Source: a virus. Taken from it: DNA of 64,000 nt. The translations under genes and the position numbers were made by a program. Shown here piece after piece: positions 23,347 to 29,404 of this stretch (within the stretch, counting starts at the first letter, position 1; each line of letters begins with the position of its first letter). The DNA lies in the IMG/VR virus record IMGVR_UViG_3300003937_000144, positions 1 through 64,000 of that record; one strand, 5' to 3'. The notes under the pieces are model-generated. The model ran no database searches. It saw nothing but the letters and a program-made list of their open reading frames with translations, and had not been told where the DNA came from.

Positions 23347-23379
23347 TAGTTACACAAGCGCCGCAAACTATGATATAAT
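23347..23379 (+). promoter_or_regulatory. Early/middle-type promoter, diverged upstream box
   Basis: TATAAT at 23374-23379 follows ACTATGA as at other sites of the class. The upstream box is diverged: TAGTTAC at 23347-23353 with a 20-base spacer. The gap 23310-23411 holds this promoter and AAAAAGGAAG before a very short frame. Confidence 0.5.
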
Positions 23380-23411
23380 GGTACCATATTTAATAAAAAA
23401 GGAAGATAAAA

Positions 23412-23486
23412 GTGGAAAGTGAAATTGTGTTTTTTCTAGTTATGTTAGGAAATTTAGGTTTACATGTTCTTTTAGGGAGATACTAA
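23412..23486 (+). CDS. Possible 24-residue membrane microprotein
   Basis: GTG start with AGGAAG upstream; the peptide MESEIVFFLVMLGNLGLHVLL plus three residues is almost entirely hydrophobic after an acidic start. It is first behind the 23347 promoter. A second frame of the same length and character occurs at 24245. Very short, so it could be chance. Confidence 0.35.
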   Translation: MESEIVFFLVMLGNLGLHVLLGRY

Positions 23487-23487
23487 A

Positions 23488-23793
23488 ATGGTTGTTACAG
23501 ATTTAATATATAGGTTGGTTGGACGTTCAGATACAACATGGACTGAAACAGTTGAAGGCCATCCGGAACGAGATACCTTACATATAGGATTCTCGGGTGA
23601 TGAAGACAGGCGAGAAACTGTCCGCTCAATACTGCAGCAAAGCGGTGTTCTATTGAGTGAAGTTGAACGCTTAAGGGAAGAAGGTGTTGTCTTAGATGTT
23701 GTCTTAGACGATTACTTTGTTGGACTTAGGCTGAGTTTAGAGCGTGTCTGGTTATTTACATCTTGGTCACGTGAAACAATATTGAGATTTTAA
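23488..23793 (+). CDS. Hypothetical protein
   Basis: The 101-residue acidic protein has AGGGAGA upstream of its ATG. The middle (RRETVRSILQQSGVLLSEVERL) is helical and the end (YFVGLRLSLERVWLF) more hydrophobic. No motif is recognised. It is one of a run of small early-type genes from 23.4 to 25.9 kb. Confidence 0.55.
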   Translation: MVVTDLIYRLVGRSDTTWTETVEGHPERDTLHIGFSGDEDRRETVRSILQQSGVLLSEVERLREEGVVLDVVLDDYFVGLRLSLERVWLFTSWSRETILRF

Positions 23794-23803
23794 GGAGAAA
23801 ATT

Positions 23804-24091
23804 ATGAATACATTAGAACTATTAGAAAAATATGCAAGTCCAAAAGGAGAAGCTTCTTTTGCAAAAGGTATACCTATAAAATATCTTAAAGAAGTTCGAG
23901 AAGCTTTAAAGCTTGGCGATACTGTTGAAGCTGTCGAGAAAAAATGGACAGAAGCTGGATGGACTTATAACAGCTTTAGATACGTATTTCGCGGGAAGTC
24001 TAAACCTGGGTTTGTACGTCCACGAGCGTGGTGTCCTAAACCACATGCAGAAACATTTGCAATTTATGAGCGAGGTAATTATGCCTACTAG
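23804..24091 (+). CDS. Hypothetical protein
   Basis: The 95-residue protein has AAGGAG upstream. The part GIPIKYLKEVREALKLGDT followed by VEAVEKKWTEAGWTYNSFRY looks like a helical, possibly helix-turn-helix unit; the rest is basic and aromatic (RPRAWCPKPHAETF). DNA binding is conceivable but not shown. It overlaps the next frame by 11 bases. Confidence 0.55.
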   Translation: MNTLELLEKYASPKGEASFAKGIPIKYLKEVREALKLGDTVEAVEKKWTEAGWTYNSFRYVFRGKSKPGFVRPRAWCPKPHAETFAIYERGNYAY

Positions 24092-24248
24092 ATCTAAATC
24101 AACACAGGCATTTATTGATGCCAATCCAGATAAATTCAGAATTATTACCCCGGAGGAAACTGCCAAGACTTTAGCAAAGCAAAGCGGTGGATATTTTAAA
24201 GGTAGATCTGTTATGGGTCCATCTAAAAAGAAGGGGAAATCGTCATGA
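24081..24248 (+). CDS. Hypothetical small basic protein
   Basis: I chose the ATG at 24081 (GAGG upstream, 55 residues) over the longer open frame that starts inside the preceding gene. It begins MPTRSKSTQAFIDANPDKF and ends in a basic tail (GPSKKKGKSS). Codons and overlaps support expression; function unknown. Confidence 0.5.
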   Translation: MPTRSKSTQAFIDANPDKFRIITPEETAKTLAKQSGGYFKGRSVMGPSKKKGKSS

Positions 24249-24319
24249 TGACATTTAATAATATTTTAGTAATGCTATTACTCGTTGCCAATTTCTTTAT
24301 ATGGAGTTGGGTTTTATAA
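24245..24319 (+). CDS. Possible 24-residue membrane microprotein
   Basis: The ATG at 24245 overlaps the previous TGA (ATGA), and the stop overlaps the next ATG (TAATG). The peptide MMTFNNILVMLLLVANFFIW plus four residues is a single hydrophobic segment. The translational coupling at both ends supports it, and it matches the length and character of the frame at 23412. Confidence 0.45.
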   Translation: MMTFNNILVMLLLVANFFIWSWVL

Positions 24320-24558
24320 TGTGGGTTAAAGATAGCAAGCGTGCACGAATACACGAATTAGAAGGTATACGTCTTAGATCAGCCAGACTATGGTTAGACA
24401 AAGATGGATTCCATCCTTTCCTAGATCAGGATAAATTAACTAAACCCGACTTGCAAAAATCTATGGGTTGCAAGTATGATGAATTACCTAAAGAAGCATG
24501 GGATGTGATGGATCGTTATGATGAAGCATTAGCAAGAGGGAGCGAGTATGCTACGTGA
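24319..24558 (+). CDS. Hypothetical protein
   Basis: I chose the ATG at 24319 (79 residues), which overlaps the preceding stop and has GGAG upstream; an in-frame ATG at 24301 lacks a ribosome-binding site. The sequence is charged, with RIHELEGIRLRSARLWLDKDG and an acidic end. No known motif. It overlaps the nucleotidase start. Confidence 0.55.
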   Translation: MWVKDSKRARIHELEGIRLRSARLWLDKDGFHPFLDQDKLTKPDLQKSMGCKYDELPKEAWDVMDRYDEALARGSEYAT

Positions 24559-25138
24559 AATAAATGACAAATTAATACTGACTGACTGTGATGGAGTCCT
24601 ATTAGATTGGGAGTACCATTTCTATAAGTGGCTTAAGGAGACTGAAGGTTATGAGAGACTTGGTCCCGAATATAACATTGGTAAAGCTATAGGTGTTGCA
24701 CAGAAAACTGGTGCAAAGTTTGTAAACTTGTTTAACAGATCAGAGTATATGAAAACTTTATCGCCTATGCGCGATGCTATTAAGTATGTTCGTAAGTTAC
24801 ATGAGGAGCATGGATATATATTCCATGTGATTACTTCTCAGACTAACTGTCGACTTGCACAAGAGTATCGTAAAGAGAACTTGCGCAATGTATTTGGTGA
24901 AGTCTTTGATGGCTTTACTATACTAAACACTGGTCAAGACAAAGACGAAGCTCTTAAAAAGTGGGAAGGTACTGAATGTTTCTGGGTTGAAGACAAAGCT
25001 GCTAACATTAAGATGGGCAACGATGTTGGTCTTAGAGGAATTCTTATAGACCACACTTGGAACAGAACTTGTACGTACGAATGCGAACGTGCAAGGAAAT
25101 GGAAAGATGTTTATGAAATTATTACAGGAGAAGCATAA
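24548..25138 (+). CDS. HAD-family 5'(3')-deoxyribonucleotidase-like phosphatase
   Basis: The 196-residue protein has the HAD nucleophile motif LTDCDGVLLDW (D13 and D15) near its N-terminus. VITSQTNCR near residue 96 is motif II, and CFWVEDKAANIKMGNDVGLR near residue 140 is motifs III/IV. This layout fits phage 5'-nucleotidases that dephosphorylate (d)NMPs. It would work beside the dCMP deaminase and MazG-like protein in nucleotide turnover; the substrate is inferred. The stop overlaps the next ATG. Confidence 0.7.
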   Translation: MLREINDKLILTDCDGVLLDWEYHFYKWLKETEGYERLGPEYNIGKAIGVAQKTGAKFVNLFNRSEYMKTLSPMRDAIKYVRKLHEEHGYIFHVITSQTNCRLAQEYRKENLRNVFGEVFDGFTILNTGQDKDEALKKWEGTECFWVEDKAANIKMGNDVGLRGILIDHTWNRTCTYECERARKWKDVYEIITGEA

Positions 25139-25287
25139 TGGCTTTAGTAACAAATAAAACTGAAGAGACTAATCACTTACGTGGTAAATCTAGGTTCTAT
25201 GTTGCTGGTTGGGTAGCTAATCGTGAGTGTGAACCGAATCTTGCAAAGGTGACATTGTCGTTGAGAAATGGCATGAAGAATACCTAA
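25138..25287 (+). CDS. Small protein, N-terminal part of an apparently frameshifted gene
   Basis: The frame from ATG 25138 gives 49 residues (MALVTNKTEETNHLRGKSRF, then YVAGWVANRECEPN...). From about 25245 the -1 frame reads a more protein-like continuation (KGDIVVEKWHEEYLSGYGD) ending at 25346. There is no classical slippery heptamer at the join. A missing base in the assembly or a genuine disrupted gene are both possible. Function unknown. Confidence 0.4.
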   Translation: MALVTNKTEETNHLRGKSRFYVAGWVANRECEPNLAKVTLSLRNGMKNT

Positions 25288-25346
25288 GCGGATATGGCGA
25301 TTCATTTGCTAATGGCGAATGTTTAAGCCCACCGGTTGAAGATTAA
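25245..25346 (+). pseudogene. Out-of-frame C-terminal part of the 25138 gene
   Basis: The frame KGDIVVEKWHEEYLSGYGD...CLSPPVED has no start codon of its own and begins exactly where the upstream frame loses protein character. Joined, the gene would be about 69 residues. Confidence 0.4.
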
Positions 25347-25351
25347 AATGA

Positions 25352-25359
25352 TATAAATA
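25352..25359 (+). promoter_or_regulatory. Late promoter (TATAAATA)
   Basis: The exact late octamer lies in the gap 25347-25384, 25 bases before the ATG at 25385. The leader has a weak AGGG ribosome-binding site. Confidence 0.6.
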
Positions 25360-25384
25360 ACTCTATATCACATAGGGTTCTACA

Positions 25385-25555
25385 ATGTCGACTAATGATC
25401 GATTAGAAGTTCTTGAAACAAAGTTAAAGCACATCGGTATGATGGGGCAGTGGTACCAACGGTACGATATTTCTAAGAGTGCCGAAGAATGTAAGGAGAT
25501 CATTAAAGAAGTAAAAGAGGAATTGAACGAACCGTGTGGTATGAGTAGAAAATAA
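25385..25555 (+). CDS. Hypothetical small protein (56 residues)
   Basis: A charged, helical protein (MSTNDRLEVLETKLKHIGMM ... SAEECKEIIKEVKEELNE) with coiled-coil character. It directly follows a late octamer and is coupled to the zincin-like gene through a GGAGGTG that overlaps its stop region. No family recognised. Confidence 0.55.
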   Translation: MSTNDRLEVLETKLKHIGMMGQWYQRYDISKSAEECKEIIKEVKEELNEPCGMSRK

Positions 25556-25566
25556 TGGAGGTGACC

Positions 25567-25872
25567 ATGGCGTTACTGGAAGATATAGTTGATTTTTGTA
25601 AAAAGGAATTGGAGATACCCCAAGAAGTTTTAGTGTCTGTTGAGGTTGAAGATATATCAGAAGATAATGTTAAAGGTTGGACCACTGATTCTGCTGAAGA
25701 TGATGAGTACGATATTGAAATAGATACAGGTCTCGGTTTCAAAGAAACTATCTTAACTGTGTGCCACGAGATGGTACATGTTCTCCAACTACACGAACAT
25801 CGTGAGCTTGATGAAAATGAAGCTTACGAAAAAGAGGAGTTGTTATATAGAAAGTATATAAATAACTCCTAG
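25567..25872 (+). CDS. Minimal HExxH (zincin-like) protein
   Basis: I chose the ATG at 25567, which has a textbook GGAGGTGACC before it; the in-frame ATG at 25555 would overlap that site. The 101-residue protein has VCHEMVHVLQLHEHRELDENE near residues 65-85. This is an HExxH zinc-binding motif followed by further His and Glu residues that could complete the site, in a strongly acidic context. It looks like a minimal metallopeptidase or a metal-binding relic. Substrate unknown. Confidence 0.6.
   Translation: MALLEDIVDFCKKELEIPQEVLVSVEVEDISEDNVKGWTTDSAEDDEYDIEIDTGLGFKETILTVCHEMVHVLQLHEHRELDENEAYEKEELLYRKYINNS
25857..25864 (+). promoter_or_regulatory. Late promoter ahead of the porin-like gene
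   Basis: TATAAATA overlaps the last codons of the zincin-like gene and lies 61 bases before the ATG at 25926, which has AAAAAGGAAAG as ribosome-binding site. An inverted repeat TAGTAG/CTACTA (25870-25887) lies in the predicted leader. Confidence 0.55.
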
Positions 25873-25925
25873 TAGCCATCCCTACTATAAAAAGGATTTT
25901 TTTGTTTAAATAAAAAGGAAAGTAT

Positions 25926-26684
25926 ATGTTTAAAAAACTACTAGTCGCGACGGCGGCAATGGCAGTATCTGCAACTACGTTTGCTGGTATTAGTCTTTCG
26001 GGTTTATACGAAGGTACGTTAGATAGTCACGGAACGTACACTCAAGACATTCATACTACAATGAAGGGAACGGCAGGTGCGTCTAGCGTAACCGTTGTTC
26101 TTGATAAAGATTTCAGTGTAGATGACATGTGGGTAGAGAGCACAGCTGGTGCATTTACTCTTAAAATCGGTGATTCATCTGGCGATGATCCTGATTCCAC
26201 TACGATTGGTGTAACAACCACTCTTGGTGCTTATACAGTCGGACTAAGTCAAGTGAGTGGTGGTAGCACTACTATTGACGCAAGTGGTACGATCGGTGGT
26301 ATTGCTGTAGCGGTAACTGACGTTGCAAATTCTACTAGAGAAACTACTGGTTCTATTACAACGGGTGGTGTAACCGCTAAAGTTGTACATAGCAAAGTTG
26401 CAGCAGGACATAATGCTGAAACGACGGTATCTACTACTGTTGCAGGCCTAGGCTTAACAGTTGTTAATGATAGAAATGCTGGAGCAACGAATGACAACGA
26501 AGTATCAGTCTCTCGTGTTATCGGTACGTTAGGTACTCTTAAAGGTACTTACAATAAGACAGACGCAGCGACTCCTGTTGTCACGAAAACTGTAGAGTTA
26601 ACTCGTGGTATATGGACAGCTTCTTGGTCACAGGTTGATAGCGCAGACGCTACAACTTCACTGAAGGCAAGTCTATCGTTTTAA
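25926..26684 (+). CDS. Porin-like outer-membrane protein with signal peptide
   Basis: The 252-residue protein starts with a classical signal peptide (MFKKLLVATAAMAVSATTFA, cleavage expected before G21). The mature part is made of alternating Ser/Thr/Val/Gly stretches typical of beta strands (TTIGVTTTLGAYTVGLSQVS, VTAKVVHSKVA, IWTASWSQVDSADATTSLKA). It ends in SLSF: a C-terminal Phe after alternating hydrophobics is the outer-membrane beta-barrel assembly signal. It is short for a general porin (about 300-400). Host-derived by origin is likely but not proven. It has its own late promoter and a downstream hairpin. Confidence 0.7.
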   Translation: MFKKLLVATAAMAVSATTFAGISLSGLYEGTLDSHGTYTQDIHTTMKGTAGASSVTVVLDKDFSVDDMWVESTAGAFTLKIGDSSGDDPDSTTIGVTTTLGAYTVGLSQVSGGSTTIDASGTIGGIAVAVTDVANSTRETTGSITTGGVTAKVVHSKVAAGHNAETTVSTTVAGLGLTVVNDRNAGATNDNEVSVSRVIGTLGTLKGTYNKTDAATPVVTKTVELTRGIWTASWSQVDSADATTSLKASLSF

Positions 26685-26708
26685 AAAAACTTAGGTAACT
26701 AAGTACTC

Positions 26709-26731
26709 GGGGGAGTTATTATTACTCCCCC
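26709..26731 (+). terminator. Hairpin after the porin-like gene
   Basis: GGGGGAG (26709-26715) pairs with CTCCCCC (26725-26731) around a 9-base AT loop. The following bases (ATCTTAAAT) give only a poor U-tract, so termination may be partial, or the stem may protect the mRNA 3' end. Confidence 0.5.
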
Positions 26732-26753
26732 ATCTTAAATTATTGGAGATCAT

Positions 26754-26987
26754 ATGAGCTATAATAATACAAAATTAATGAGCGAGCACTATAAAGATGA
26801 TGGTAGTGTTGCAAAAATTTATCAAGTAGTAACAGGAATGGATGGTGAACATTCGTTTTTTTCAATCACGTATAAAGATCCTATAGGTAACAGAATAATG
26901 CAAGAAGATTTTCCATACAAAGCTCTAGGCTATGTTGAAGATGCAGCAACGAACTGGACTAAAGGTATCAAATTACTTAAAGGATAA
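26754..26987 (+). CDS. Hypothetical protein
   Basis: The 77-residue protein has TTGGAGATC upstream of the ATG. It looks like a small alpha/beta domain (KIYQVVTGMDGEHSFFSITY, then an amphipathic helix LGYVEDAATNWTKGIKLL). No family recognised. It is separated by 4 bases from the following conserved gene. Confidence 0.55.
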   Translation: MSYNNTKLMSEHYKDDGSVAKIYQVVTGMDGEHSFFSITYKDPIGNRIMQEDFPYKALGYVEDAATNWTKGIKLLKG

Positions 26988-26991
26988 TCAG

Positions 26992-27240
26992 ATGGCAGAC
27001 GTATTCGATTTTGGTTTCACTCTCGTTGATGAGAAAGAGTTAGACGTTGCACAAGCAGCAACAACATCAGCGGCAGCAGCAGAAACTACACAAGACAGAT
27101 TAGATGATCTATACAATGCTATTACACCTCTACTCAATAACCTTAAGGCTAATCCAGAAAAAGAAATGATTAAGTGGCCTAATCGTGTTGAGAAGGTAGA
27201 AGCATTTGAAGATCATATTTACAAAATATATAAAGGTTAG
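26992..27240 (+). CDS. Conserved phage protein, function unknown
   Basis: The start is ATG 26992 with AAAGGA upstream (82 residues). It begins MADVFDFGFTLVDEKELDVA and has a helical core LYNAITPLLNNLKANPEKEM followed by IKWPNRVEKVEAFEDHI. I recall a similar family in T4-like marine phages near gp32/gp33. An Ala/Thr-rich linker separates the N-terminal FDFGF segment, which could be a docking motif. Function is not known. Confidence 0.6.
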   Translation: MADVFDFGFTLVDEKELDVAQAATTSAAAAETTQDRLDDLYNAITPLLNNLKANPEKEMIKWPNRVEKVEAFEDHIYKIYKG

Positions 27241-27270
27241 TATGTACAAATTGTAAATCTATGTTATAAT
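27241..27270 (+). promoter_or_regulatory. Early/middle-type promoter
   Basis: TATGTAC (27241-27247), a 17-base spacer and TATAAT (27265-27270) in the 62-base gap between genes. The next ATG (27303) has AGGA before it. Confidence 0.7.
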
Positions 27271-27302
27271 ATACTTAACACACACAAAATAGGATTTATA
27301 TT

Positions 27303-27689
27303 ATGGCAAAACGTAAGATGACAGAAGCACAAAGAACAGCCGCGGCAGCTAATTTAGCTAAGGCAAGAGCTGCGAAAAAACCTGCTTCATACAAAACTAT
27401 TGCAGCTAATGTTGTTGCGTTAGATGATGACCATGGCTTATCGATGGTCAACGTCAAAAGATATATCAAAGCAACTACAGAAAAAATGGCGGCATTAAGA
27501 CGTGGAATCCAAACAAATGAAAGAGGTGCTATTGCTAAATATGAATCAGCAAGAGTATACCGAAACCATTGTCAAACATATTTGAGAGAAGGTGTATGGT
27601 CACTTGATTTCTATGGTGAGAATGAAGAGAAGCCAGTCTATTGGTCTACACTTGTCCCAGCGTATGACAGCGATGGGATGCAAAAGTAA
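27303..27689 (+). CDS. Conserved basic protein of T4-like marine phages
   Basis: The 128-residue protein opens with a basic Ala/Lys-rich helix (MAKRKMTEAQRTAAAANLAK, ARAAKKPASYK). LDDDHGLSMVNVKRYIKATTEK follows, then an aromatic C-terminal half (NHCQTYLREGVWSLDFYGEN). I recall homologues next to the gp33/gp59/gp32 genes in cyanophages; function is unknown to me. The N-terminus suggests nucleic-acid binding. It is coupled to gp33. Confidence 0.6.
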   Translation: MAKRKMTEAQRTAAAANLAKARAAKKPASYKTIAANVVALDDDHGLSMVNVKRYIKATTEKMAALRRGIQTNERGAIAKYESARVYRNHCQTYLREGVWSLDFYGENEEKPVYWSTLVPAYDSDGMQK

Positions 27690-27919
27690 TGGAGGATATC
27701 AATAAGAAAGCCTTCTCAAATTTAGTTGAAACATTTGTTCGTACTCATAGAGATACCAATTATATAGATGCTATTATACAGGTATGTGAGGACAACGAGA
27801 TCGATCTTAGAGACAGTAAGAAACTTATCTCTAAGGAGATTATAGAACATGTTGAGTTCGAAGCAAAGGAACTTAACTTATTACAAGGGGGTAACCCAAC
27901 TTATGTGTTGCCTATATGA
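27689..27919 (+). CDS. 33: gp33, late-transcription coactivator
   Basis: The 76-residue protein has NYIDAIIQVCEDNEIDLRD in the middle and ends EAKELNLLQGGNPTYVLPI. This closely follows the gp33 of marine T4-like phages as I remember it, down to the terminal LPI; T4 gp33 is 112 residues. gp33 bridges host RNA polymerase and the gp45 sliding clamp so that late promoters (TATAAATA) are activated; many such promoters lie in this window. The gene precedes gp59 and gp32, as expected. Confidence 0.7.
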   Translation: MEDINKKAFSNLVETFVRTHRDTNYIDAIIQVCEDNEIDLRDSKKLISKEIIEHVEFEAKELNLLQGGNPTYVLPI

Positions 27920-28367
27920 GAATGACAGGATATGAGGCCTTCACATTACATAATGCAATTAACCTCCACTTATATTATATTTTGCTGCGCATCAAGTAGC
28001 AGGTAATAAGTATAGTGGTGATATGATCAGAGACGAAGAGTCTTATACCAAGTTCTTAAAAGTTATAGATAGTATATCGTATGTATTTAAGAACGAATTA
28101 GAACAGATTTCAGATGTAAAGTTTGATTCACTCTTGGAAATAGAAGAAACATATCCAAGAATTATCCAGCTTCATCTCGAAGGCACGGTTTCATTAGAGA
28201 CTGTGTGTATTATCAATAGGCTCACGGGCTTTATTGATAGAGCGAATAAGCAGATCACAGAAACAATTCTATGGCCTGACTTATATAAGAAGATAACTAA
28301 TTATCAATCCTTTTTAAAGTTTGACGACATTAAAATGAGAAAGATTATTGTAGATATTTTCAAATAA
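27916..28367 (+). pseudogene. 59: gp59 helicase loader, broken (frameshift plus missing middle)
   Basis: The N-terminal frame from ATG 27916 (MRMTGYEAFTLHNAINLHLYY) ends at a stop at 27999. The rest is in another frame, open from 27963: FAAHQVAGNKYSGDMIRDEE, then the gp59-type C-terminal half SISYVFKNELEQI, FDSLLEIEETYPRIIQLHLE, TILWPDL. Joining them gives about 150 residues against 217 in T4. The segment that would hold the ...KYFFQKL... region of gp59 is absent. gp59 loads gp41 at forks. The C-terminal part may be expressed alone from ATG 28023 (114 residues). Confidence 0.6.
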
Positions 28368-28369
28368 AG

Positions 28370-28399
28370 TATGTACTTTTATCAAAAATATGATATAAT
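28370..28399 (+). promoter_or_regulatory. Early/middle-type promoter of gp32
   Basis: TATGTAC (28370-28376), a 17-base spacer and TATAAT (28394-28399). The predicted leader is about 48 bases and ends in AAAGGAG, the best ribosome-binding site in the region, as expected for an abundant protein. Confidence 0.75.
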
Positions 28400-28453
28400 A
28401 TATACTGATACAAAGCAATATAAATTAATATAAATCTTTAAAGGAGAAATAAA

Positions 28454-29365
28454 ATGAGTTTTGCAGACTTAAAGGCTAAAGCTAATGACATGAGCACATT
28501 AGTTGGTGCGGCCGGAAGCACCGAAAAGAAATCATACGGCGACGATCGTATGTGGAAACCCACGGTAGATAAAGCAGGTAACGGTTATGCCGTTATTAGA
28601 TTCCTACCAACTGTCGAAGGTGATGACTTGCCTTGGGCAAAGTACTGGGACCACTTCTTCCAAGGACCAACTGGACAATGGTATGTTGAGAAATCACTAA
28701 CTACTATTCAGAAGGACGATCCTGTGTCGGAGATGAATTCTAAACTTTGGAATACAGGCATTGAAGCCGACAAAGATTTAGCACGTAAACGTAAGCGTAG
28801 GCTTCACTATGTGTCAAACATCTATGTCGTTGCGGATCCTGAGAATCCTGAAAACGAAGGTAAAGTATTTCTATATGGATACGGTGCTAAAATCTTTGAG
28901 AAGATCATGGATAGCATGCAACCTAAGTTTCAAGATGAAACACCAGTCAATCCATTTGATCTATGGAAAGGTGCTAACTTTAAAATGAAGATTGCGAACG
29001 TAGCTGGTTACAGAAACTACGACCGATCTGAGTTTGCTAATGCTGAAGCTTTGAATGCAGATGATTCTGTACTAGAAGGCATCTATAACAAGCAGTATGC
29101 ATTAAGTGAGTTTACTGATCCTACATCATTTAAATCTTACAGTGAGCTTAATCTTAAGCTAACTCGTGTGTTAGGTGAGGAAGTTAAAACTAATCGTACG
29201 GAAATTGATTATGTTGATGAAGATATCAAAAATGAATCTCCATTCAATGATTCACCAAACGATGTTAAAGATCCTGTCGCAACCGCTGCTGATCCAGTAG
29301 CCAGAGCTGATTCGGATAATGATGACACTATGAGTTATTTCGCTAAGTTAGCGGCTGAAGCTTAA
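28454..29365 (+). CDS. 32: gp32, single-stranded DNA-binding protein
   Basis: At 303 residues this matches T4 gp32 (301). The sequence follows the family: a short N-terminal segment, then the OB core with MWKPTVDKAGNGYAVIRFLP, WAKYWDHFFQGPTGQWYVEK and KVFLYGYGAKIFEKIMD, and an acidic C-terminal tail with a SYFAKLAAEA end. It coats ssDNA and recruits gp59, UvsX partners and RNase H. The zinc-binding cysteines of T4 gp32 are absent, since the protein contains no cysteine at all. A strong terminator follows. Confidence 0.95.
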   Translation: MSFADLKAKANDMSTLVGAAGSTEKKSYGDDRMWKPTVDKAGNGYAVIRFLPTVEGDDLPWAKYWDHFFQGPTGQWYVEKSLTTIQKDDPVSEMNSKLWNTGIEADKDLARKRKRRLHYVSNIYVVADPENPENEGKVFLYGYGAKIFEKIMDSMQPKFQDETPVNPFDLWKGANFKMKIANVAGYRNYDRSEFANAEALNADDSVLEGIYNKQYALSEFTDPTSFKSYSELNLKLTRVLGEEVKTNRTEIDYVDEDIKNESPFNDSPNDVKDPVATAADPVARADSDNDDTMSYFAKLAAEA

Positions 29366-29379
29366 GAGTTAAATCTGAG

Positions 29380-29403
29380 AACCCCCTTGATTGGGGGTTT
29401 TTT
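29380..29403 (+). terminator. Rho-independent terminator of gp32
   Basis: AACCCCC (29380-29386) and GGGGGTT (29393-29399) form a 7-bp stem with loop TTGATT, followed by a T-run to 29403. It lies between convergent genes. Confidence 0.9.
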
Positions 29404-29404
29404 A

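Noticed and set aside
25870-25887. TAGTAG/CTACTA hairpin followed by AAAAAGGATTTTTTT as a terminator
   Set aside because: The stem is only 6 bp and AT-rich, and the T-run is separated by 8 bases from it; it also lies in the predicted leader of the porin-like gene.
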